This document shows positions 7,486 through 14,327 of a stretch of 15,883 nt of DNA, one piece after another. Location: positions 1 through 15,883 of the forward strand of contig CAZGUH010000067.1 of assembly GCA_964529005.1 (NCBI GenBank), in the 5' to 3' direction. The DNA comes from CAZGUH01 sp964529005 (lineage in GTDB: Bacteria > Actinomycetota > Acidimicrobiia > Acidimicrobiales > Ilumatobacteraceae). The notes below the pieces were generated by a model. The model was not told the origin of the DNA and ran no database searches. It saw only the letters and a list, made by a program, of their open reading frames with translations. A program made the position numbers and the translations under genes. How positions within the stretch are numbered: position 1 is the stretch's first letter; each line of letters begins with the position of its first letter.

Positions 7486-8886
7486 CTAGCTGGCGGCCGC
7501 GACCTCGGCGCTCACCGCGTCGTACACCGACTGGTAGATGTACGTCGTGTCGGCGTCGAAGGGCTCGACCCCGTCCTCGGTCGCCACCCACAAGCGGGCG
7601 AACGAGTACGCCTTGCCCGAAGCCGAGTTCCAGAAGACGTCGAGTCCGCCAGCCGCCGACCGACCGTCCGGGTACGGCCCCGTGAACGACGCGCTGACCT
7701 GCACGATGCCGTTGGCGTCCATCGGGTGCACCGTCGGCGGGTCGAACACCAAACCCTCGCGCGACGACTGGAGCGACGCCTGCACGGCGGCCAACGCATC
7801 CTCGGCGGATGCCAGTCCCCCGAGCGCGTTGGTGTACACGTCGACGACGCCGTTCGACAGCACCGCGTAGCCGGCGCCGTTCTCGAGCATCGAGAAGCTC
7901 GGTGGCACGCTGTATCCGACGAGCCCTTCCAAGGTGGCGAACGGATGCGACGACGTGACGCGGAACGGCGGGATGTCTGCGAACGGAACCGGGTCGTCGA
8001 CTTGCGGCGCGTCGAGGTAGCTGTCGAGGAAGATGTTGAACTCGTCGTCGGGGAACGCCCCCGACTCCGCCGACGCGTCGGACCACACGTCGTAGATCAC
8101 GCTCAGGCCGTCGGTTCGCTGGAACAGGTACAGACCACCGCTGAGGCTGGAGCCGTCGTCGTCGAACGTCCGGTAGTACAGACCGAACGAACGCGCCGGC
8201 ACGACCCCGTTGTACGTGTCGAACTGGAACGCGGGGCTGTACGACACCGAGGTGAAGTCGGCGTCGAACAGGTCGACGTATTCCTGGGCGAGCGACAGCG
8301 GCTCTTCGCCAGGAGTGCGTGCCAACGTCTGGATGGTGAGGCGGGTGACCCCGTCGCTGAGTGTCACGACCTCGTCCTCGGCGGTCGTGCGCTCCCATCC
8401 GGCGGGCACGGGAATGTAGGTGCCGTTGCCGAGGTCGATCGCCCCGGAGGGAATGGTCGACGGCGGCGCGGTCGTGGGCGGCGACGTCGTCGTGGTGGAT
8501 GCACGCGTGGTCGTCGTCGCTTCCTGCGGCTCGGTGCTGTCCGGCGGATCGGAGTCCTCGGTCGTCTCGTCCGGGTCGGTCCGATCGGAGCGGTTGGAGC
8601 GATCGGTTCGCTCGGTGCGGTCGCTCGTGGGATCGTCGCCGCTGTCGTCGCGCGTCACCGCCCACGCCACGGCGGCGCCACCAGCGACGGCGACGACGGC
8701 CGCGATCGCGATGGCCACGGTGCGGCGTGACCCGCGCGGCGACGAGTCGCCCGCCCCGCCTCCCGGAGGCGTGCCGAACCCGGTGGGCGGCGGCGTGGTC
8801 GGCGGTGGTGGCGGCACGCCCGCGGTGGGCGGCGGGGGGATCGCGCCCGGCGCGAACGGAGGTGGCGGTGGGATCTGGTCCGTCAT
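7486..8886 (-). CDS. Single-pass membrane protein with extracellular domain, embedded in the deo operon
   Basis: A 466-residue protein that I do not recognise. Residues 1-50 are a Pro/Gly-rich cytoplasmic tail and 55-77 form one transmembrane helix (TVAIAIAAVVAVAGGAAVAW). Residues 79-147 are an Asp/Arg/Thr/Ser/Pro-rich low-complexity linker, and about 148-466 are a folded extracellular region. That region begins AIDLGNGTYIPVPAGWE, a pattern often seen in small beta-sandwich/DUF1795-like extracytoplasmic domains. A second similar block may start near FRVTSSHPFATLEGLVGYSVP, suggesting two tandem halves. No catalytic motif is evident. ATG 8886 overlaps the cdd stop (ATGA), and deoC follows within 28 bases, so it is co-expressed with nucleoside salvage. 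It might sense or bind something outside the cell, but function is unknown. Confidence 0.85.
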   Translation of the reverse strand: MTDQIPPPPPFAPGAIPPPPTAGVPPPPPTTPPPTGFGTPPGGGAGDSSPRGSRRTVAIAIAAVVAVAGGAAVAWAVTRDDSGDDPTSDRTERTDRSNRSDRTDPDETTEDSDPPDSTEPQEATTTTRASTTTTSPPTTAPPSTIPSGAIDLGNGTYIPVPAGWERTTAEDEVVTLSDGVTRLTIQTLARTPGEEPLSLAQEYVDLFDADFTSVSYSPAFQFDTYNGVVPARSFGLYYRTFDDDGSSLSGGLYLFQRTDGLSVIYDVWSDASAESGAFPDDEFNIFLDSYLDAPQVDDPVPFADIPPFRVTSSHPFATLEGLVGYSVPPSFSMLENGAGYAVLSNGVVDVYTNALGGLASAEDALAAVQASLQSSREGLVFDPPTVHPMDANGIVQVSASFTGPYPDGRSAAGGLDVFWNSASGKAYSFARLWVATEDGVEPFDADTTYIYQSVYDAVSAEVAAAS

Positions 8887-9299
8887 CGCGGACGGTTCTC
8901 CTCGAGGTTGTCGGGTCCGAAGGAGTGTGGCAGCAGTTCGCCCACGGTGAAGGTCTTTCGCACGCCTTCGGGACCGCAGGCATAGACGGGGACGTCGTCG
9001 GCCGCGAACTCGCGGATGCGCTGCCGGCAGCCGCCGCAGCACGTCGTCACCGCGTCCCCGTCGGCGACGGTCAACACAGAGGTGATCCGCGTCTCCCCCG
9101 CGGACACCATCATGCTGATCGCTCCCGCCTCGGCGCAGGTCCCGACCGGAAATGCGGCGTTCTCCACGTTGCACGCGGCGAACACCGCTCCGCTCGCGCT
9201 GCGCACCGCGGCGCCGACATGGAAGCCGCTGTACGGAGCGTGGGCCCTCGGCTGCACCGCACGCGCAGCGTCGAAGAGCTCTTGCACGTCAGGCGTCAT
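8883..9299 (-). CDS. cdd: Cytidine deaminase
   Basis: A 138-residue zinc enzyme that deaminates cytidine and deoxycytidine to uridine and deoxyuridine. Zinc ligand C55 and catalytic glutamate E57 lie in GTCAEAGAI, and the CxxC ligands C88 and C91 lie in TCCGGCRQRI. The substrate-binding segment YSGFHVGAAV (23-32) and NVENAAFP (44-51) are present. This is the small homotetrameric class. The usual proline before the first CxxC cysteine (PCGxCRQ) is cysteine here, giving CCGGC. The start at ATG 9299 gives MTPDVQELFDAAR, a normal beginning for the family; upstream in-frame codons encode Arg-rich shadow sequence. It is the first gene of the minus-strand operon and overlaps the membrane-protein gene by four bases. 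Confidence 0.95.
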   Translation of the reverse strand: MTPDVQELFDAARAVQPRAHAPYSGFHVGAAVRSASGAVFAACNVENAAFPVGTCAEAGAISMMVSAGETRITSVLTVADGDAVTTCCGGCRQRIREFAADDVPVYACGPEGVRKTFTVGELLPHSFGPDNLEENRPR

Positions 9300-9307
9300 C
9301 GGCCCAC

Positions 9308-9313
9308 AGCGTA
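9308..9313 (-). promoter_or_regulatory. Candidate -10 box for cdd operon
   Basis: The minus strand reads TACGCT, fitting the actinobacterial TANNNT -10 pattern, eight bases before the cdd ATG. If used, the transcript would be leaderless or nearly so. No Shine-Dalgarno is visible before cdd, which agrees, but no -35 box at proper spacing was found. Confidence 0.25.
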
Positions 9314-9416
9314 CGATGCAGCGACGACTCGGTGAGCAAGCCGTCGCGCGCGGTGGCGGGCGCGCTCCATCTCTTGCCGTTCGGCGCGCCGGGACACAAG
9401 GCGTCGCGGCGCCTCG

Positions 9417-9422
9417 TAGCAT
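9417..9422 (+). promoter_or_regulatory. Candidate -10 box for the mucin-like gene
   Basis: TAGCAT fits TANNNT and lies 33 bases before the ATG at 9456, leaving room for the GGGAGG ribosome binding site at 9448-9453. No convincing -35 is visible. It sits in the divergent gap between cdd and the mucin-like gene. Confidence 0.2.
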
Positions 9423-9455
9423 CGGCCTGACCCGCATCACCAATCGGGAGGGTCC

Positions 9456-10223
9456 ATGGACGATTGGGACGACTCCGGCTCCTGGCTGCGCCGGCTGTTG
9501 CGCATGCTGGTCGCCGCCGCGCTCGTCACGGTGGTGGGCTACGGGGTGTGGGCCGGCTACCGGTCGATGGGCGGCGGCTCGCCGAACCAGGCGCTCACAC
9601 CGCTCTCGTTCGCCACGACGACCACCACAACGGAGACGAGGACCACCGAGCGGAGGACGGACCCTGCCGTCATGACCCCATCGTCGAGCGTGGTTGCCGG
9701 TGTATCGCCGGACACCTCGTCGGGGCCTGCCGACACCATCACCGGCGAGCCGAGCGATCGGGCGGAGAATCGCCGCCCTGGCTCGGCGACCGCCGCCCTT
9801 CCGGACGCTGACCAGGCATCGGCGGGGCCGGTGCCGGAGCCCGAGGTAGCCACCGGCACCACGGTGGCTGCCGGCGGCGCCGAGCCCGAGCCGCCGTCTG
9901 CCAGCACAACCCTCCCCAACGTGTCGAGCCCCGACCCGTCGACGACCCGGCCGGTGACAACGCCGACGACGACCCCGACGACGTCGCCGACGACGTCACC
10001 CACGTCTCAGCCGTCGACCCCACCACCGACCACGACGCGGCCGGCCACCTCGACAACGGCTGAGCCGGCGACGACGTCGCCCACCACGACGGCCCCGGCG
10101 TCGACCTCGCCGGCGACGACCTCTCCCGCTCCGACGACGACAGCGCCGCCCGCGACGACACCGCCGCGCGGTTTGTGCGTCGCGCCTGGCTTGAACATCA
10201 TCTGCGACCTGCTCGATCCGTGA
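9456..10223 (+). CDS. Membrane-anchored Thr/Ser/Pro-rich mucin-like protein
   Basis: A 255-residue protein of unknown function. Residues 1-14 are a short acidic then basic cytoplasmic tail (MDDWDDSGSWLRRLLR), and 17-36 are one transmembrane helix. The remaining roughly 200 residues are extracellular low-complexity Thr/Ser/Pro/Ala, especially 160-238, where TTSPTT-like units repeat. The chain ends in a distinct non-repetitive tail, GLCVAPGLNIICDLLDP, with two cysteines nine residues apart that could form a disulfide or a small binding motif. Such Thr-rich stalks are common cell-surface spacers in actinobacteria and are often glycosylated; glycosylation here is inference. A clear ribosome binding site (GGGAGG) precedes ATG 9456. 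It is divergent from cdd and convergent with the NUDIX gene. Confidence 0.8.
   Translation: MDDWDDSGSWLRRLLRMLVAAALVTVVGYGVWAGYRSMGGGSPNQALTPLSFATTTTTTETRTTERRTDPAVMTPSSSVVAGVSPDTSSGPADTITGEPSDRAENRRPGSATAALPDADQASAGPVPEPEVATGTTVAAGGAEPEPPSASTTLPNVSSPDPSTTRPVTTPTTTPTTSPTTSPTSQPSTPPPTTTRPATSTTAEPATTSPTTTAPASTSPATTSPAPTTTAPPATTPPRGLCVAPGLNIICDLLDP
9946..10164 (+). repeat. Thr/Pro codon tandem low-complexity tract
   Basis: Degenerate short repeats of ACG/ACC and CCG/TCG codons (for example the GACGACGTCGCC-like units around 9963-10000) encode the TTSPTT stretches of the mucin-like protein. Such tracts can change length by slippage. Confidence 0.6.
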
Positions 10224-10244
10224 CCGGGCGGGTGGCGAGACCTC

Positions 10245-10730
10245 TCAGCCGGCCGACGGCTGGTCGATGATCTTGCGCAGGTACGGCCACGCGCTGGCGA
10301 AGCCCGGGTGCAACGGTCTCGTCTCGACCTCGTCGCATCGGACCCAGGCCACCTCGTCGGTCTCGAAGTTCTGCGACCGACCGAATGGCGCGGCAACCTC
10401 GATGACCACCGTCGTGTAGCTCCAGTCGTCGGCCGGCGCGAAGACATGCTGTCCGAGCACGCGCATCGGCTCCGGCGGTTCGCCGACCTCCTCGGATGCC
10501 TCCCGCAAGGCGCCAGCGAGAGGGCTCTCGCCATGGTCGAGAGCGCCCCCCGAGCACGACCACGTGCCGCCTTCGTGCGCGAACTGCGACCGCAATTGCA
10601 GCATCACGAGGCGCTCATCGTCGACATCTCGACGCGCCACGAACAACACGCCCGCGGCGCCGAACAGGCCCCACCGAACGTGGCCGTCGGAGCAGCGCAC
10701 GAAGCCGTCTCCTGAACGTCGCGTGGTCAC
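10245..10730 (-). CDS. NUDIX hydrolase
   Basis: A 161-residue hydrolase of nucleoside diphosphates linked to another moiety. The NUDIX box G-x5-E-x7-RE-x2-EE-x-G is complete at 62-83 (G62, E68, R76, E77, E80, E81, G83) within GALDHGESPLAGALREASEE. The flanking strand WGLFGAAGVLFVAR and the segment EVAWVRCDEVETRPLHPGF match MutT/ADP-ribose-pyrophosphatase-like members. The exact substrate (oxidised nucleotide, ADP-ribose or other) cannot be read from sequence. The start is GTG 10730 (VTTRRSGDGFVRC); a later GTG within DGFVRC would also leave the fold intact. It is convergent with the mucin-like gene and 60 bases downstream of the split-barrel gene, with a strong hairpin between. Confidence 0.92.
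   Translation of the reverse strand: MTTRRSGDGFVRCSDGHVRWGLFGAAGVLFVARRDVDDERLVMLQLRSQFAHEGGTWSCSGGALDHGESPLAGALREASEEVGEPPEPMRVLGQHVFAPADDWSYTTVVIEVAAPFGRSQNFETDEVAWVRCDEVETRPLHPGFASAWPYLRKIIDQPSAG
10246..10262. terminator. Small hairpin at the 3' end of the NUDIX gene
   Basis: CAGCCG (10246-10251) pairs with CGGCTG (10257-10262) over a five-base loop, inside the last codons of the NUDIX gene and 22 bases after the convergent mucin-like gene. There is no U-run; it could serve as a weak bidirectional terminator. Confidence 0.2.
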
Positions 10731-10752
10731 GCCTCTACGTTGCCAGGCTCGA

Positions 10753-10777
10753 GCGCCCGCGCGCCCATCGCGGGCGC
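10753..10777 (-). terminator. GC-rich hairpin downstream of split-barrel gene
   Basis: A perfect nine-base stem: GCGCCCGCG (10753-10761) pairs with CGCGGGCGC (10769-10777) with a seven-base loop. It begins 14 bases beyond the stop of the gene at 10791-11285 and lies before the NUDIX start. It lacks a U-run, as is common for actinobacterial terminators. Confidence 0.5.
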
Positions 10778-10790
10778 CCGAAGGCGCGCG

Positions 10791-11285
10791 TCACGACTGG
10801 GCGCGCTCGACGAGCTCCGTCAGGAACCGCGGCATCCGTCCCGCGCCGAAGTCGTAGAAGCGCACCCACGTCGGTCGGATCGCGATGCGGGCCATCTGCG
10901 GGTAGACCGCGCGGCAGTTCTTCTCGAACTCGGCCGCGGATTCGGCATCCATCGACTTGCGCGCCGCGGCGAGGTACTCGGGCACCACACCGTCGACGAT
11001 CTCGACGCTCGCCTTTCCCCTCACCGACAGCGCTCGCGCGTCCCCCGGAGTGTCACCTCGATCGATCACCAGCGCGACGTCCGGACGGGCCGTCAGTGCT
11101 GCGACCTTCGGCGCCGTCGTCGCCGTCGACACCACGAACTCGGCGCCCGTCCAGTAGAAGCCGATCGAGATCACCCGCGGCGCCCCGTCGCCCGCGGTGT
11201 ACGCGAGGTGACCGAAGGACGTGGCGTCCAGCAGTTCCTGCGCGCCGGTCGCCGACAGCTCTGCGTCGATCGTGTGCTGGTCCAT
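10791..11285 (-). CDS. Pyridoxamine 5'-phosphate oxidase-like split-barrel protein (FMN or F420 type)
   Basis: A 164-residue split beta-barrel protein of the PNPOx-like superfamily, whose actinobacterial members often use F420 or FMN for redox reactions, or bind heme. The pattern at 19-46 (LDATSFGHLAYTAGDGAP, then VISIGFYWTG) with FVVSTATTAPKVAALTARPDVALVID (50-75) is typical of this fold: a substrate strand, then a cofactor-phosphate loop with T-x-x-x-K (TTAPK, 56-60). GKASVEIV (90-97) adds the next strand. The C-terminal VRFYDFGAGRMPRF is like PPOX-class F420-dependent proteins. The start ATG 11285 has AAGGGA about nine bases upstream. Substrate and cofactor are undetermined; the gene appears to be transcribed alone. 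Confidence 0.85.
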   Translation of the reverse strand: MDQHTIDAELSATGAQELLDATSFGHLAYTAGDGAPRVISIGFYWTGAEFVVSTATTAPKVAALTARPDVALVIDRGDTPGDARALSVRGKASVEIVDGVVPEYLAAARKSMDAESAAEFEKNCRAVYPQMARIAIRPTWVRFYDFGAGRMPRFLTELVERAQS

Positions 11286-11578
11286 TTGCCGCGTTCCCTT
11301 CGGTCGGGGTCGATGGTTCCAACGCATCTGATCACGGGAACGCAGCCGCCGCCCGGCACGTGCGTCCGGGTCGGGGCGCTGGGCTGATGCAAGGCAAGAG
11401 CCGATGTACTTTCGTAAGGCCTCGCCGAATTCAAGCCGGATTCACTTCGGCGCCTCAGCTCACCACCCCTTCTGGGGCGTCACCGTGGCCCGATCGTCCG
11501 GGTGATGTCAGCGTTCGACGCGTGACGCGGGGCGTGGTCGGGCACGTCACACATCGGACTGCGCGCGCAGCACGAGGC
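11286..11578. other. Intergenic stretch, no gene supported
   Basis: 293 bases between the split-barrel gene (its 5' side) and the 3' end of the secreted protein. It holds the AAGGGA ribosome binding site at the left end, an imperfect inverted repeat GAATTC/GGATTC near 11430, a short CCCC-TTCT-GGGG hairpin at 11466-11477 and a perfect 12-base palindrome CTGCGCGCGCAG at 11559-11570 next to the upstream gene's stop. No convincing promoter, riboswitch or small gene was found. Confidence 0.5.
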
Positions 11579-13351
11579 TCAGTAGTTGGCGAAGGGGTTC
11601 ATCCCGACGGGCCACTGGAGGACGTCGGCGATGATCTCCTGTGCCAGCGGCTCGCCTTGGCGCGCGCACGCATCGAAGAACCCGCCGTAGCCCCGCGGGT
11701 ACGGCCCGAGGCCAGCCATGCGGAACAGCTCGCGACCGATGGCCTCGGCGATGCACTCGAGCGCGCTCGGCTCGAGCGCGAACAGCCTGTCGCTTCGCTC
11801 CTGCGGATCCCCCTCCTGGTCCAGCAGCCAGTTCGTCGACAGGACGTGCCCGACCTCGTGCGCCGCGGCCCCACGAGGAACGTCGGTCTGTGCGCAGACC
11901 GTGAAGAACCCACGGGCGAGGAAGACCGACCGGCTGTTCGCGGAGCCCACGCGTCCACTGCACGTGGGGTTCTCGAGGTATGCCATCTCGACGTGAACGA
12001 GGGCGTCCCAGACCTCCGCAGGAAGGGCGGATTCGACGAGAGCAGCGACCTGCGGCTCCTGGACGGCGCGCTCGGGCGAAACCGTCGGCGCGTCGAGGAT
12101 GGCCGGCGTCCGTGGGCCGGTGAAGTACCCGGTGAGGTCGACGATCAGTTCGGTCGTCGCTGACGAGTAGTACGCCACACCGGCGGTCGACAGCCTGGTG
12201 ATGGTGAGGTTGGCGACGGTCTCGCCCTTCCGCCAGTTCAACGACGACGTCTCCGGCTGGGAGGTCCGCGCGGGGAACGCGGTCACGTAACCCTCGCGGC
12301 GCTGCCCGGTGGACGTCGCATTCGTCACCAGCGCGCTCGCTTGCGTCAACACGGTGGTGATCGTCGTCTCTGCGGCCGGCGAACCGCCGTGCAGCTCGAC
12401 CACGTAGTTGCGGGCCGCCGGCCGCGACGACTGGCGTGTGTCGAACAGACGCTGTGGGATCCACGGCACGAACAGGCCCTCGTCGGCCGGCGGCGCGCTC
12501 GCGCCGGTGAACCAACCGACGACGTCGACGATGAAGTGCGTCGCCATCGAGCTGAAGACGTCGATGCCACCCGGCGACACCGGGATGATCGCCGTGCTCG
12601 CCCGGGTCTGGCCGGGCGCGTCGGTGTTGACGGTGGACGTCGCCGGGAGATCCGAGCCGGCTGCGTGGGCGGTGAGATATCCGAAGCCCGTTGAGTCGAC
12701 GGCGGTGACGTTGACCGCCAAGGCCATCGCGTCCGGCGGAACGGCCATCGGCAGCGGCACTCGCGTCGTGCTGCCGGCAGCCACCGGCGCGCCGAACCGG
12801 GTGTCCACGAGACGATCGGGCGGGAGCGCCTGGAACCGTCCCTCCGACGAGCCACCGACGACGGGGACGAAGGCTCCGGTCACGTCGACGATGAGGTCGG
12901 CGGCGTCGTAACTGCCGTCGACGTAGACGTCGACGGATCCGCCGGCGCCGATCGGCACGATGGCGCCATTGGCGCGCGTCTCGCCGCTCGCCCAGTTGAG
13001 GGTGGAGGTTTCCTGGCGCGGCGTTCCGCTCGGCCACACGGTGGCGTACCCCGCCTGCCGTGCGCCCGTGACGGTGATCGTCAGCGCTGCTGCGATGGCG
13101 TCACCGGGCACCGCCGCTCGGCCGGCGACCGTCACGCGGATCGTGCTGGCATCGATGGCCGAGCACGTGCAATCGGGCAAGCGGGTGTCGGCAAGGCGGG
13201 CGGGTTGGAGGGCGACGAGCCGGGACGCGCCGTCGGGCGCCGCAGCCGTGGCCGACGACGGCGCCGATGCGACGCACGCTGCGATGAGCAGCACGACGGC
13301 CAGCAGGCGGCGGCCGAAGGGCCCAGGCTGACGTGAACGCTCCGAGATCAT
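11579..13351 (-). CDS. Secreted protein with three RL-DTR beta repeats and HEVGH zinc-peptidase-like motif
   Basis: A 590-residue exported protein. The signal peptide is residues 1-37 (RRLLAVVLLIAACVASA core, cleavage near SATA-AAP). Three homologous repeats follow, at about 52-162, 180-282 and 301-411. Each opens RL-x-DTR and closes with a strand like LIVDVTGAFV, FIVDVVGWFTG or LIVDLTGYFTG; repeats 1 and 3 share a middle ETSTLNW / ETSSLNW block. This repeat type is common in secreted actinobacterial proteins and probably acts as a surface or substrate-binding module. The C-terminal domain (about 425-590) carries AAHEVGHVLSTNW with the zincin motif HEVGH at 498-502. E532 or E536 in ECIAEAIG could be the third zinc ligand, and four cysteines (464, 486, 533, 562) could form disulfides. 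Peptidase activity is inference. Confidence 0.88.
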   Translation of the reverse strand: MISERSRQPGPFGRRLLAVVLLIAACVASAPSSATAAAPDGASRLVALQPARLADTRLPDCTCSAIDASTIRVTVAGRAAVPGDAIAAALTITVTGARQAGYATVWPSGTPRQETSTLNWASGETRANGAIVPIGAGGSVDVYVDGSYDAADLIVDVTGAFVPVVGGSSEGRFQALPPDRLVDTRFGAPVAAGSTTRVPLPMAVPPDAMALAVNVTAVDSTGFGYLTAHAAGSDLPATSTVNTDAPGQTRASTAIIPVSPGGIDVFSSMATHFIVDVVGWFTGASAPPADEGLFVPWIPQRLFDTRQSSRPAARNYVVELHGGSPAAETTITTVLTQASALVTNATSTGQRREGYVTAFPARTSQPETSSLNWRKGETVANLTITRLSTAGVAYYSSATTELIVDLTGYFTGPRTPAILDAPTVSPERAVQEPQVAALVESALPAEVWDALVHVEMAYLENPTCSGRVGSANSRSVFLARGFFTVCAQTDVPRGAAAHEVGHVLSTNWLLDQEGDPQERSDRLFALEPSALECIAEAIGRELFRMAGLGPYPRGYGGFFDACARQGEPLAQEIIADVLQWPVGMNPFANY

Positions 13352-13405
13352 TGATTGTCTTTCGCCCCCAAGCCGGCTGACCCTCTACGCGGAGATTGGG
13401 CGTGG

Positions 13406-13411
13406 AATATA
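13406..13411 (-). promoter_or_regulatory. Candidate -10 box upstream of the secreted repeat protein
   Basis: The minus strand reads TATATT within an otherwise GC-rich gap, 54 bases before the ATG at 13351. This would give a 5' leader of roughly 45-50 bases. No good -35 hexamer is seen at 16-18 bases. The AT-rich spot in this context is the only promoter-like signal in the gap. Confidence 0.35.
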
Positions 13412-13453
13412 GACGAGCGGTATCAGCGGCGTCGCCAGCGGTCGCACCCTGTC

Positions 13454-13606
13454 TCAGGCAACGCCGGCCCTCTGCGCGACAGCGGCGGCCTCGACCCGGG
13501 AGGTGACGCCGAGCTTGCGCAGGATGTTCGAGACATGGACGCTCGCCGTCTTCTCCGACACGTACAACTCGGCGCCGATCTCGCGGTTCGTCCGCCCTCG
13601 CGTCAT
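13454..13606 (-). pseudogene. Truncated LuxR-type HTH regulator (C-terminal remnant)
   Basis: The minus strand encodes about 48 residues clearly matching the end of a LuxR/FixJ-type DNA-binding domain: GRTNREIGAELYVSEKTAS followed by VHVSNILRKLGVTSRVEAAA and a stop at 13454-13456. These are the scaffold, recognition and dimer helices. The preceding LTPREREV-type segment of the domain, and everything N-terminal to it, is absent. Homology breaks at about 13597-13600, and two codons upstream of the in-frame ATG at 13606 is a TGA. Either this is a decapitated gene, cut where the neighbouring mobile segment begins, or a very short HTH protein of 50 residues; the first is far more likely. The intact parent was probably a large ATPase-type or response-regulator protein. 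Confidence 0.8.
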
Positions 13607-13625
13607 GCCTCACGAGAAGCGGATT

Positions 13626-13679
13626 CGTGACAGCTCTCGCGTGACAGGACCCACCCTCGAGGGGCCGCGATCGTTACAG
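13626..13679 (+). repeat. Direct repeats CGTGACAG near the LuxR breakpoint
   Basis: CGTGACAG occurs at 13626-13633 and again at 13640-13647, 14 bases apart and separated by CTCTCG. A one-mismatch copy CGTTACAG at 13672-13679 is followed by CTCGCG, which matches the context after the first copy. They lie in the gene-free gap between the LuxR remnant and the nucleotidyltransferase. They may be protein-binding sites or leftovers of recombination. Confidence 0.5.
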
Positions 13680-13706
13680 CTCGCGAAGAAGATCTCTGTC
13701 AGCGGT

Positions 13707-13740
13707 CGAATGCCCCGCTCGGCTTGCGAGCAGGGCTTCG
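13707..13740 (-). terminator. Strong hairpin after the nucleotidyltransferase
   Basis: GCCCCGCTCG (13712-13721) pairs with CGAGCAGGGC (13727-13736) with one mismatch and a five-base loop. CGAA/TTCG pairs extend it on both sides past one bulged T. It starts two bases beyond the TAG at 13742-13744, the right place to end the minus-strand two-gene unit. There is no long U-run. Confidence 0.55.
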
Positions 13741-13741
13741 A

Positions 13742-14327
13742 CTACAGATCCGGGGTGGTCGGCTCCTCGCCCGAGATCGAGTCGTCGTCGGCAGCGCCGA
13801 CCCCAGGGTGAGCGAGACCGTGCAGCTCTTGCAGCGCTTCACGATCCTTCGGACGGTCGGCCCACTCCTTGGAGGCGATGATGTCGCCCAGGCTCGCAAC
13901 CATGACCACCACGCCTCCAACTCGACGAAGCTTCGCCCCGACCGTGGAGTTCGTCGAAGCCGAGCCGGCGTCCGTCCCGGGCGGGGATGTTGGAGAGGAC
14001 GTCAACATCGCCGCCGTCAGTGCGCAGCGTCAGGATCTCCATGCGATCGAGCCAGAGACGATCAAGGTGGAACGGCAGACGTTTGGCTTCTTCGTCGCTC
14101 ATCCCTTCGACGCGCAGCCGAACATCGAGTTCGTCGAGCGCCGCGCTCAGGCGTTCGAGGTTCTCCTCGGACGTGCGAGGGAGACAGTCGAAGTCCTTCG
14201 TCGCGCGGGTCGCCCCATGCGCCAGCGCTGCGACACCACCGACGAGCAGATACTCGACCCCGTGACGGTCGAACGTTTCGAGGATCAGCCCGAGCTGGAA
14301 CTCAGGTGGATCGTCCAGCGGCGCCAC
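13742..14327 (-). pseudogene. Frameshifted nucleotidyltransferase (AbiEii/MNT-like)
   Basis: The first frame (ATG 14327) encodes a nucleotidyltransferase-fold protein: VEYLLVGGVAALAHGATRA with GG at 30-31 and the acidic pair in TKDFD (43-47), then GGDVDVLSNIPARDG (105-119). This is the hG[G/S]...DxD arrangement of AbiEii/MNT/DUF6036-type proteins, which occur as toxins, antitoxins or stand-alone enzymes. After FDEL the first frame turns into Arg/Gly/Ser-rich nonsense and stops at 13839. The expected C-terminus continues in the next frame: VVVMVASLGDIIASKEWADR, then PKDREALQEL, ending at TAG 13742-13744. A net one-base shift near 13940-13955 joins the two. It may be an inactivating mutation or an assembly error. 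The 14302-14327 overlap links it to the small upstream gene. Confidence 0.8.

Noticed and set aside
7055..8983. 642-residue minus-strand open frame
   Set aside because: Arg/His-rich shadow of the membrane protein and deoC in another frame; its readable pieces only echo those genes.
9952..10164. CRISPR-like array
   Set aside because: The repeats are short degenerate Thr/Pro codons in frame with a coding gene, without constant repeats and unique spacers.
11559..11570. Palindrome CTGCGCGCGCAG as a terminator or operator
   Set aside because: Folding leaves only a four-base stem with a four-base loop, and alternating GC runs are common by chance here.
10496..12163. 555-residue plus-strand open frame across several genes
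   Set aside because: It crosses the NUDIX gene, the split-barrel gene and the secreted protein on the opposite strand, and has strong Arg/Ser bias with no domain.
13600..13760. Second copy of the tRNA-Arg 3' end as attachment site
   Set aside because: I searched by eye for GACTCGAACCCC-like sequence near the LuxR breakpoint and elsewhere in the window and saw none.
13940..13955. Programmed ribosomal frameshift in the nucleotidyltransferase
   Set aside because: No slippery heptamer or following stem was recognised at the shift point; a mutation or assembly error is simpler.
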